A DNA stretch of 11,878 bases from Pseudomonadota bacterium (GTDB lineage: Bacteria > Pseudomonadota > Gammaproteobacteria > Steroidobacterales > Steroidobacteraceae). Below the pieces are notes generated by a model. It saw only the letters and a list, made by a program, of their open reading frames with translations. It ran no database searches and was not told the DNA's origin. This document shows, one piece after another, positions 7,121 to 11,878 of the stretch (positions within the stretch are counted from its first letter, which is position 1; each line of letters opens with the position of its first letter). Position numbers and translations under genes: made by a program. The DNA lies in the NCBI GenBank assembly GCA_003242495.1, contig QGUO01000065.1, positions 1 through 11,878 of the forward strand. The letters run 5' to 3'.

Positions 7121-8569
7121 TCAGGTCGGCACCGCCACGGCCGCCGTGGCGGGCTTGGGCTCGCGCACGGTCTGCCAGACGTTCCAGGCCATCAGCAGCA
7201 TGCCGATCAGGAACAGCGCGCCGCCGAGCAGGCGCACCGCGTAGTAGGGGTAGGTCGCCGCGAGCGATTCGACGAAGGTATAGGTCAGCGTGCCGTCCGC
7301 ATTGGTCGCGCGCCACATCAGGCCCTGCATCACGCCCGCGATCCACATCGACGTGACATAGAGCACGATGCCGAGGGTGGCGATCCAGAAATGCGCCTCC
7401 ATGAGCCGCACGCTCCACATGCCGGGGCGCCCGTAGAGGCGCGGAATGAGCGCGTACAGCGAGCCGATGGTGATGAAGGCCACCCAGCCGAGCGCACCCG
7501 AATGCACGTGTCCGATGGTCCAGTCGGTGTAATGCGACAGCGCGTTCACCGTCTTGATGGCCATCATCGGACCCTCGAAGGTCGACATGCCGTAGAAGGA
7601 CAGCGACACCACCAGGAACTTCAGGATGGGATCGGTGCGCAGCTTGTGCCAGGCGCCCGACAGCGTCATCAGGCCGTTGATCATGCCGCCCCAGGACGGT
7701 GCGAGCAGGATCAGGGAGAACACCATGCCCAGCGACTGCGCCCAGTCGGGCAAAGTCGTGTAGTGCAGGTGATGCGGGCCGGCCCACATGTAGATCGAGA
7801 TGAGCGCCCAGAAGTGCACGATCGACAGGCGATAGGAGTAGACCGGGCGGCCGGCCTGCTTCGGCACGAAGTAGTACATCATCCCGAGAAAGCCGGCGGT
7901 GAGGAAGAACCCCACGGCATTGTGCCCGTACCACCATTGCACCATGGCGTCGACCACGCCGGCATACAGGCTGTAGGACTTGGTGAGCGACACCGGGATC
8001 GCCAGGTTGTTGAAGATGTGCAGCACGGCGACCGCGATGATGTAGGCGGCAAAGAACCAGTTCGCGACGTAGATGTGGCGCATGGCGCGCCGCGCGATCG
8101 TGCCGAAGAAGACCACGCCATAAGCGATCCAGACGATGGCGATCAGCACATCGATGGGCCACTCGAGCTCGGCGTACTCCTTGCTCTGGGTGATGCCGAG
8201 GGGCAGGGTGATGATGGCGAGCACGATGACGGCCTGCCAGCCCCAGAAGGTGAACGCGGCGAGCCGGTCGGAGAACAGCCGCGCATGGCAGGTGCGTTGG
8301 ACGACGAAGTAGGACGTCGCAAACAGCGCGCAGCCGCCAAAAGCAAAAATGACCGCGTTGGTGTGCAATGGGCGCAGGCGGCTGAAGGTCAGCCAGGGAA
8401 TGTCGAAATTGAGCGACGGCCACAGGAGCTGGGCGGCAATGAACACACCCACGCTCATGCCGACGATGCCCCAGACCACGGTCATGATCGCGAATTGCCG
8501 CACGACCTTGTCGTTGTACTGCACAGGCGGCGTGCCGGCGGCAAGAGCATGCGCGTTGGACGTCGACAT
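7121..8569 (-). CDS. ccoN: CcoN, catalytic subunit I of cbb3 cytochrome c oxidase
   Basis: The 482-residue heme-copper oxidase core reduces O2 to water and pumps protons in the inner membrane. Twelve or so helices are visible. The metal ligands are intact: His 69 for low-spin heme b (RPLHTNAV), His 216 for CuB ([10 protein letters not shown]), His 266 and His 267 for CuB (GPHHLHY), and His 354 and His 356 in GHVHSG for the two hemes. Tyr 260, just before WAGPHH, fits the helix VII Tyr that crosslinks to a CuB His in the cbb3 class. An open frame extends 38 codons upstream, but the ATG at 8569 gives MSTSNAHAL and fits family length. A weak GAG lies about 9 bases upstream. It begins the structural block, with 135 bases separating it from the SirB2 gene. 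Confidence 0.98.
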   Translation of the reverse strand: MSTSNAHALAAGTPPVQYNDKVVRQFAIMTVVWGIVGMSVGVFIAAQLLWPSLNFDIPWLTFSRLRPLHTNAVIFAFGGCALFATSYFVVQRTCHARLFSDRLAAFTFWGWQAVIVLAIITLPLGITQSKEYAELEWPIDVLIAIVWIAYGVVFFGTIARRAMRHIYVANWFFAAYIIAVAVLHIFNNLAIPVSLTKSYSLYAGVVDAMVQWWYGHNAVGFFLTAGFLGMMYYFVPKQAGRPVYSYRLSIVHFWALISIYMWAGPHHLHYTTLPDWAQSLGMVFSLILLAPSWGGMINGLMTLSGAWHKLRTDPILKFLVVSLSFYGMSTFEGPMMAIKTVNALSHYTDWTIGHVHSGALGWVAFITIGSLYALIPRLYGRPGMWSVRLMEAHFWIATLGIVLYVTSMWIAGVMQGLMWRATNADGTLTYTFVESLAATYPYYAVRLLGGALFLIGMLLMAWNVWQTVREPKPATAAVAVPT

Positions 8570-8627
8570 CGGGATCTCGAAAACGGTCGGTGAACGGGGC
8601 CGGGGAACATACCGGGCGCGCACGGCG

Positions 8628-8639
8628 CCGTATTTACGG
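8628..8639. promoter_or_regulatory. Inverted repeat CCGTA-N2-TACGG upstream of ccoN
   Basis: The sequence CCGTATTTACGG has perfect 5-base arms around a TT centre. It lies about 60 bases upstream of the ccoN start, just upstream of a weak -10-like hexamer, in an otherwise very G+C-rich stretch. It is a candidate operator, for example for the LuxR-type helix-turn-helix of the nearby FixJ-like regulator. No consensus was matched; a chance palindrome of this size is possible. Confidence 0.35.
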
Positions 8640-8673
8640 ATTCCCCGAGAGCACATGCGCGCTAGCACGGAGT

Positions 8674-8689
8674 GCAGGCGCATGCCTGC
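8674..8689. repeat. Hairpin-forming inverted repeat between SirB2 gene and ccoN
   Basis: GCAGGC-GCAT-GCCTGC has 6-base perfect arms with a 4-base loop. It lies 16 bases beyond the SirB2 stop on the minus strand. No U-run follows it in the direction of transcription, so it is not a standard intrinsic terminator. It could protect or process an mRNA end, or be chance. Confidence 0.4.
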
Positions 8690-8704
8690 CCTGATCTGCG
8701 TCGC

Positions 8705-9103
8705 TCAAAAAAGCCTGGTCAGCGTGCCGAGGGGATGATGGGTGCGCGCGATGCTGATGATGAGCACGTACACGGCGAGCGCCGCGAGCCAGCACCCGCA
8801 TCGCAGCCGAGGCGATCGGGCACGCTTCAGCGCCAGGCTGCCGAGCACGATGTAGACGATCAGCAGGAGGACCTTGGCCGTGAGCCAGCCATGCACGAAG
8901 GGATACTGGCGCAGGATGCCGACCAGCAGCAGCGCGGCGGTGAGCAGGATGGTATCGATGGCGTAGCTGAGCCAGCGCACGGGCAGGGCCATTGCCCAGC
9001 GCGCGCCGGCGAGCGCGGCCGCTCCGCGTAACAGGAACAATCCGCCGCTGGCGAACACGGCGGCCACGTGCACGGCCTTGATCTGTGGATACAGCTCGAT
9101 CAT
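8705..9103 (-). CDS. SirB2-family four-helix membrane protein
   Basis: This 132-residue integral membrane protein fits the SirB family (Pfam SirB). Visible family features are KAVHV with His 12 in the first helix, LFLLRG (22-27), YAIDTILL (47-54), HGWLTAKVLLLIVYIVLG (71-88) and the terminal RTHHPL (120-125). Four helices lie at about 8-30, 46-64, 74-92 and 103-120. The name comes from a Salmonella invasion-regulation locus; the biochemical role is unknown. The conserved His residues near helix ends could bind heme or metal, but that is not established. The gene sits between the two-component genes and ccoN, on the same strand, 53 bases after the response regulator. That position hints at a link with respiration. 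No obvious Shine-Dalgarno precedes the ATG at 9103. Confidence 0.85.
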   Translation of the reverse strand: MIELYPQIKAVHVAAVFASGGLFLLRGAAALAGARWAMALPVRWLSYAIDTILLTAALLLVGILRQYPFVHGWLTAKVLLLIVYIVLGSLALKRARSPRLRCGCWLAALAVYVLIISIARTHHPLGTLTRLF

Positions 9104-9106
9104 GGG

Positions 9107-9153
9107 CGCCGGGGGACCGGCGGGCGCGCCGGGTCGTGGCCGCGCCCCCGGCG
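9107..9153. repeat. 9-bp inverted repeat in the regulator-SirB2 gap
   Basis: CGCCGGGGG at 9107-9115 and CCCCCGGCG at 9145-9153 are perfect complements with a 29-base, also G+C-rich, loop. The structure nearly fills the gap between the response regulator stop and the SirB2 start. No U-run follows. In RNA it could reduce read-through or lower translation of the SirB2 gene, because one arm ends 3 bases before its ATG. Confidence 0.45.
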
Positions 9154-9156
9154 GTC

Positions 9157-9789
9157 TCAGGCCTGCCCGGTCAGTGTCATGTGCATCTTGACCAGGTGCG
9201 CCACGGAGCGTGCGCCCATTTTCTCCATGACATTCGCGCGATGAATCTCCACGGTGCGCTCACTCAGCCCCAGATCGATGGCGACGACTTTGTTGGCGCG
9301 GCCGTCGACCACCAGCTCCATGACTTCGCGCTCGCGCGGCGTCAGCGATTCCAGGCGCCGGCGCAGATCCGCGTGGCGTTCGACGATCTCACGGTTCTCC
9401 GCGTCCTGTTTGAGGGCGGCATTGATGCGGTCGAGCAAATCCTGGTCGCGAAACGGCTTCTGCAGGAAATCGAAGGCGCCGTCCTTCATGGCCTGGACCG
9501 CCATCGGGATATCGCCATGGCCGGTGATCAGGATGACGGGCAGCATCGAGCCGCGGCGGTTCAGGGTCTGCTGGACCTCGAGGCCGCTCATCTCGGGCAT
9601 ACGTACGTCGAGGAGCAGGCACCCCGGCTGGTTGGGGTCGTAGTTTGCCAGAAACTCGGTGGGCCTGCCAAAGGCCACGGTCGTATAACCGACGGTCTGC
9701 ATGAGCACCGTGAGCGCACGGCGCATGCCGTCGTCGTCATCGACCACGTAGATCACCGGGCTGCGCCCGGCCGTGCTCTCTTGAGTCAT
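9157..9789 (-). CDS. FixJ-type response regulator (REC plus LuxR-type HTH)
   Basis: A complete 210-residue regulator. The receiver domain spans about 12-128: acidic pocket DDDD at 17-20, phosphorylated Asp 61 in LLLDVRMPEMSG, Thr 89 in LITGHGD and Lys 111 in LQKPF. The output domain, about 146-205, is a GerE/LuxR-type helix-turn-helix with LTPREREVM and LSERTVEIHRANVMEKM. This is the FixJ/TodT/NarL-like architecture, and the MPEMSGLEVQ and LITGHGDIPMAV wording is close to FixJ. The ATG overlaps the kinase stop as ATGA, so the two are a cognate pair. It probably activates transcription, with the cbb3 operon just downstream the obvious target, but no binding site is proven. I give no gene symbol because true FixJ assignment would need a phylogeny. 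Confidence 0.93.
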   Translation of the reverse strand: MTQESTAGRSPVIYVVDDDDGMRRALTVLMQTVGYTTVAFGRPTEFLANYDPNQPGCLLLDVRMPEMSGLEVQQTLNRRGSMLPVILITGHGDIPMAVQAMKDGAFDFLQKPFRDQDLLDRINAALKQDAENREIVERHADLRRRLESLTPREREVMELVVDGRANKVVAIDLGLSERTVEIHRANVMEKMGARSVAHLVKMHMTLTGQA

Positions 9790-10631
9790 TGCGTCGATAC
9801 TCCTTCGGCCGCGGGCAGGCGGAACCAGAAGCGCGCACCGCCGCCCGCGGCGTCCTCGAAGCCGATCGTCCCCTCGTGTGCTTCGACGATGGCGCGGCTC
9901 GAGGCGAGACCGAGGCCGGTGCCGTGACGCTTGGTGGTGAAAAACGGCCGGAACAACTGATCGCGCGCCTCCGGCGGGACGCCCATGCCGCGGTCGACCA
10001 CTGCGGTGAGCACGCCGTAACGATCGCCGCTCAGCTGTATCTGCACGATCGGCGCCTCGTGATCGCGCTGCGGGGCCTCCAGGGCATTCTGCACGAGCGT
10101 AAACAGGACGTGCTGGATGCGCAGACGATCGATGGTCACCCGCGGCAGCGGCGTTTGCACCGAGACCTGCAGCTGCGCGCCGGCGCGCGCCGCCAGCAGA
10201 TCCAACACCGGTCGCAGCTCCATGACCACGTCGGCGAGATCGCAGGCCGCGCGCGTCACGTCACGCCCATTGAACAGGCTGCGGATGTGACGGATGCCGT
10301 GCCCGGCGTTCATGGCCTCGTCGCTGATATGCTGCAGCACCCCGATTGCGTTGCTGACCATGGGTTCCGGCTGGGTCAGCATGCGCTGCGCCGCCTGGGC
10401 AAAGGTCGTGATCGCGCCGATGGGCTGATTCAGCTCGTGCGCGATGCCGCTGGCCATCTCCTCCAGGGCGGACGTGCGGGCGATCTGCATGAGCTGCTCG
10501 AGCAGCCGGGCGCTTTCTCCGCCCAGAGCGCTCCCGTCGGCTGTGGCGTGCCCCGCCGCCGCAGTTGCAGTCGCAGTCGGCGAATTGTCCGGTTTCAGGT
10601 TCAAAGCCGCAGAACTTAAGAAGCGTGACAA
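9786..10631 (-). CDS. Soluble FixL/NtrB-like sensor kinase lacking a sensor domain
   Basis: The kinase core is complete: H-box SGIAHELNQPIGAI with phosphorylated His 65, N-box LVQNALEAP (Asn 182), G1 DRGMG (213-217), F-box FRPFFTTK (227-234) and G2 GTGLGL (237-242). The HELNQP H-box is that of FixL, DctB and similar kinases. There is no PAS, GAF, HAMP or membrane helix. The first 40 or so residues are low-complexity (Thr/Ala-rich), so input must come from a partner or from this short N-terminus. The longest frame begins with TTG at 10631. That codon lies inside a TGACA inverted repeat and downstream of a TTGACA, so the true start may be later, for instance the TTG at 10604. The stop overlaps the response regulator as ATGA. 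Confidence 0.85.
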   Translation of the reverse strand: MSRFLSSAALNLKPDNSPTATATAAAGHATADGSALGGESARLLEQLMQIARTSALEEMASGIAHELNQPIGAITTFAQAAQRMLTQPEPMVSNAIGVLQHISDEAMNAGHGIRHIRSLFNGRDVTRAACDLADVVMELRPVLDLLAARAGAQLQVSVQTPLPRVTIDRLRIQHVLFTLVQNALEAPQRDHEAPIVQIQLSGDRYGVLTAVVDRGMGVPPEARDQLFRPFFTTKRHGTGLGLASSRAIVEAHEGTIGFEDAAGGGARFWFRLPAAEGVSTQ

Positions 10632-10642
10632 AGGCGTGTCAA
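10614..10642 (-). promoter_or_regulatory. Candidate promoter for the kinase-regulator genes
   Basis: On the minus strand TTGACA (10642-10637) is a perfect -35 hexamer, followed after 17 bases by TTAAGT (10619-10614), a weak -10 with three of six matches. If it is used, transcription would start near 10607, and the kinase could not start at the TTG at 10631. The -35 overlaps an inverted repeat, so a regulator may act here. Confidence 0.35.
10626..10641. promoter_or_regulatory. Inverted repeat TGACA-N6-TGTCA, candidate operator
   Basis: The arms TGACA (10626-10630) and TGTCA (10637-10641) are perfect complements with a 6-base spacer. The right arm overlaps the TTGACA -35 box of the candidate kinase promoter. 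Site shape and placement suit a dimeric regulator, perhaps autoregulation. It also overlaps the TTG that opens the longest kinase frame. The regulator is unknown. Confidence 0.4.
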
Positions 10643-10652
10643 GATATTGTAA

Positions 10653-10670
10653 GCCTGACTAATATCAGGC
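10653..10670. repeat. Inverted repeat GCCTGA-N6-TCAGGC
   Basis: Six-base perfect arms flank CTAATA. It lies 11 bases from the TGACA inverted repeat, upstream of the candidate kinase promoter. The A+T-rich centre and absence of a U-run make an operator more likely than a terminator. A TACAAT hexamer, without a -35, lies just beyond it on the minus strand (10652-10647). Confidence 0.4.
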
Positions 10671-10763
10671 GGGGTCGCCATCCCGAGGATCCACGGAAGT
10701 GACTTCGCCAGACCCGTAGACCCGGCCGGCGGGCCGCTGGCTCGGCGGCCGGGCGGCGCCGCT

Positions 10764-10780
10764 GGCGGCCGTCGGCCGCC
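10764..10780. repeat. 17-base G+C palindrome
   Basis: GGCGGCCG and CGGCCGCC are perfect complements around a single central T. The neighbourhood is extremely G+C-rich and partly self-complementary on a wider scale. It directly precedes the 16-bp tandem repeat. No poly-U follows on either strand. Confidence 0.45.
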
Positions 10781-10783
10781 CCC

Positions 10784-10860
10784 GCGACCCCGGCCACGGT
10801 GCGACCCGGTCACGGCGCGACCCGGTCACGGCGCGACCCGGCCACGGCGCGATCCCGGGC
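10784..10860. repeat. 16-bp tandem repeat, about 4.5 copies
   Basis: The unit GCGACCCGGTCACGGC is perfect at 10801-10816 and 10817-10832. The copy at 10833-10848 has one change (T to C). A 17-base variant at 10784-10800 has an extra C and two substitutions, and a partial decayed copy begins at 10849. Copies are head-to-tail without spacers, so this is not CRISPR. A 16-bp period is not a multiple of three. It may be a repeated protein-binding site or a product of slippage. Confidence 0.85.
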
Positions 10861-10930
10861 GCGGCACCGCTCCGTGACCCTGAGCGCGGCCATGTACCTA
10901 AGCGACTGATTTCCGGTAACATATCGGCTA

Positions 10931-10950
10931 CGCAGCCGGATTCGGCTGCG
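10931..10950. repeat. Strong hairpin, 8-bp stem, upstream of the PAS kinase
   Basis: CGCAGCCG-GATT-CGGCTGCG forms a perfect 8-bp stem with a 4-base loop. It lies 130 bases before the PAS kinase start. No U-run follows on either strand, so it is not a standard terminator. It could be a 5'-leader structure, an operator, or a mark of an mRNA end. Confidence 0.5.
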
Positions 10951-11051
10951 CCGTGGTTCCGGGGACGTCCGCTTTCGCCGCCCACCCCTGCGGTGAGATA
11001 CTCGAGTGTGCCGGAGCTCGTTCGAATCTGGCAGTTGAACAAAGTGGCCTC

Positions 11052-11070
11052 GGATCCCTCCGGGGATACC
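11052..11070 (+). promoter_or_regulatory. Small hairpin next to the PAS kinase start
   Basis: GGATCCC and GGGATaCC pair across the 4-base loop TCCG with one bulged A, ending 10 bases before the ATG at 11081. The G-run in its right arm (GGGG at 11062-11065) is the only Shine-Dalgarno-like stretch nearby, so folding could limit ribosome access. This is inference from pairing alone. Confidence 0.3.
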
Positions 11071-11080
11071 CGGTCTCACG

Positions 11081-11878
11081 ATGGACGAACTCAGCGAAAT
11101 CACGCAACACCTGCTGCGCTTCGCCCCGGATGCCCTGATCGTGGTGGACGATCAGGGGCGGATCCGCTTTGCCAACGACACGGTGACCCAGGTGTTCGGC
11201 CATCTGCCGCAGGCGCTCATCGGCAGGCCCTTGGACGTCCTGATCCCGGAACGCCTGCGCCACCGCCATGCCGAGTTCACGGCGGCCTACCTGCGTCACC
11301 CGAGCAACCGGGAGATGGGCGCGCGCATTGCCGATCTGTTCGCCCTGCGCGCCGACGGCACCGAGTTCGCCGCCGGGATCCGCCTGGCGCCGTTCCGCAT
11401 CGACGACAAGCTGTTCGTCGCGGCGGCGATCCGGGACATGAGCCAGCAGCGGGCGGTCAACGCGGCCCTGATCGCCGCCCGTGAGGAGGCGGACCGGGCG
11501 AACCGTGCGAAAAGCCGTTTCCTGGCGACGGCCAGCCACGACCTGCGTCAGCCGATTCAGACCGTCCTGCTGCTGAACGCGGCCATGCTCAAGATCGTGC
11601 CGCAACCCGAAGTGCGCGAGTTGCTGGCGCAGCAGAGCGAGGCCATCGAGAGCATGACCCGCCTGCTCAACGCGCTGCTCGACATCAGCCGGCTGGAATC
11701 GGGCGCGATCCAGCCGGTCGCGGCCCACGTGCCGCTGCACGAGGTGTTTGCGAAGCTGCGCTCGGAGTTCGAGTCGGTGGCGCGCACCCGCGACATCGAC
11801 TTGCAAGTCGAGGACTCGCCCGTGGTGATCTCGACCGATCCCACGCTCTTCCATCAGCTGTTGCAGAACCTGCTCGGC
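11081..11878 (+). CDS. PAS-domain histidine kinase, probably hybrid; 3' end beyond the window
   Basis: The frame runs from ATG 11081 to the window edge without a stop (266 residues). An in-frame TGA at 11036 shows there is no longer upstream start. Residues 5-122 form a PAS domain, with the typical FAPDALIVVDDQGRI start, LIPERLRHRH (54-63) and LRADGTEF (89-96). A short coiled linker (about 122-145) leads to the H-box RFLATASHDLRQPIQT with phosphorylated His 153. The sequence ends just at the N-box (LLQNLLG). No membrane helix is present, so it is soluble. Kinases with SHDLRQP H-boxes often carry a C-terminal receiver domain, so a hybrid kinase is likely but not visible. It is transcribed away from the cbb3 locus. 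The signal is unknown; His 63 lies where FixL has its heme ligand, but this residue is also common in PAS domains that bind no heme. Confidence 0.9.
   Translation, partial: MDELSEITQHLLRFAPDALIVVDDQGRIRFANDTVTQVFGHLPQALIGRPLDVLIPERLRHRHAEFTAAYLRHPSNREMGARIADLFALRADGTEFAAGIRLAPFRIDDKLFVAAAIRDMSQQRAVNAALIAAREEADRANRAKSRFLATASHDLRQPIQTVLLLNAAMLKIVPQPEVRELLAQQSEAIESMTRLLNALLDISRLESGAIQPVAAHVPLHEVFAKLRSEFESVARTRDIDLQVEDSPVVISTDPTLFHQLLQNLLG

Larger units (their letters stand above)
8570..8704 (-). promoter_or_regulatory. Presumed ccoN promoter region
   Basis: These 135 bases separate the SirB2 gene from ccoN and hold no ORF. On the minus strand a weak -10-like TATGTT lies at 8611-8606. The short inverted repeat at 8628-8639 sits about where its -35 element should be, and no TTGACA-like -35 is present. 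That arrangement would fit an activator-dependent promoter, but it is a guess from weak motifs. I found no FNR/ANR box (TTGAT-N4-ATCAA), which is often present upstream of ccoN. Transcription could equally come from further upstream, through the regulator and SirB2 genes. Confidence 0.4.
10643..11080. other. Gene-free divergent intergenic region, rich in repeats
   Basis: This stretch between the leftward kinase gene and the rightward PAS kinase has no convincing gene. Short open frames exist on both strands but show no family motif and are what G+C-rich sequence produces. It holds an 18-base inverted repeat near the kinase end, a 17-base palindrome, a 16-bp tandem repeat of about 4.5 copies, a strong 8-bp-stem hairpin and a small hairpin next to the PAS kinase start. 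The part from 10890 to 11040 is less G+C-rich and is the likely place for the rightward promoter, but I could not define one. Confidence 0.6.

Noticed and set aside
7391..8593. A 400-codon plus-strand frame opposite ccoN
   Set aside because: Low-complexity His/Gly/Asp-rich mirror of ccoN; no motif.
8674..8689. Intrinsic terminator after the SirB2 gene
   Set aside because: A hairpin is present but no U-run follows it on the minus strand.
8570..8704. FNR/ANR box upstream of ccoN
   Set aside because: No TTGAT-N4-ATCAA-like sequence could be found on reading the gap.
10784..10860. CRISPR array
   Set aside because: Units are 16 bp and directly abutting, with no spacers and no cas gene nearby.
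10665..11042. Small minus-strand ORFs in the intergenic region
   Set aside because: They run through the tandem repeat and palindromes, lack motifs and have no recognisable ribosome site.
10928..11854. A 308-codon minus-strand frame at the right end
   Set aside because: It is antisense to the PAS kinase, whose PAS and H-box motifs are unmistakable on the plus strand.

Overview
The window is a G+C-rich stretch of proteobacterial chromosome, most likely gammaproteobacterial. The gene content supports that placement only moderately: ccoNOQP followed by ccoG, ccoI, ccoS and a TauE/SafE-like gene, with a SirB2-family gene nearby. Almost the whole window is one leftward (minus-strand) locus for building, maturing and probably regulating a cbb3-type cytochrome c oxidase, the high-affinity terminal oxidase used at low oxygen.

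Layout in transcription order, right to left. From 10631 to 9157 lies a soluble FixL/NtrB-type histidine kinase with no visible sensor domain, coupled by a 4-base overlap to a FixJ-type response regulator. A SirB2-family four-helix membrane protein follows (9103-8705). After a 135-base gap with a short palindrome come the oxidase genes: ccoN (8569-7121), ccoO (7056-6421), ccoQ (6424-6230), an unrecognised 46-residue membrane peptide with a CxxC (6233-6093) and ccoP (6096-5128). The maturation block is a 104-residue two-helix membrane protein of unknown function (5144-4830), ccoG (4833-3457), the copper ATPase ccoI (3460-959), ccoS (962-789) and a TauE/SafE-like membrane protein with a His-rich tail (796-8). 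From ccoO to the end every junction overlaps, mostly as ATGA or GTGA, so the block looks translationally coupled. The usual ccoH (fixH) between ccoG and ccoI is absent.

At the right end, about 450 bases (10632-11080) contain no convincing gene but many inverted repeats and a 16-bp tandem repeat. A divergent plus-strand gene then begins at 11081: a PAS-domain histidine kinase of the SHDLRQP type, cut off by the window end inside its ATPase domain.

Working model. CcoN, CcoO and CcoP form the catalytic complex, CcoQ stabilises it, CcoI exports copper for the CuB site, CcoS is needed for cofactor insertion, and CcoG is a membrane 4Fe-4S copper/redox protein. The sensorless kinase and FixJ-like regulator probably control the operon. 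What they sense is not visible; the SirB2 protein or the divergent PAS kinase could supply input, but that is speculation. The most novel items are the 46-residue CxxC membrane peptide between ccoQ and ccoP, the 104-residue membrane protein, the missing ccoH, and the repeat-rich divergent intergenic region.
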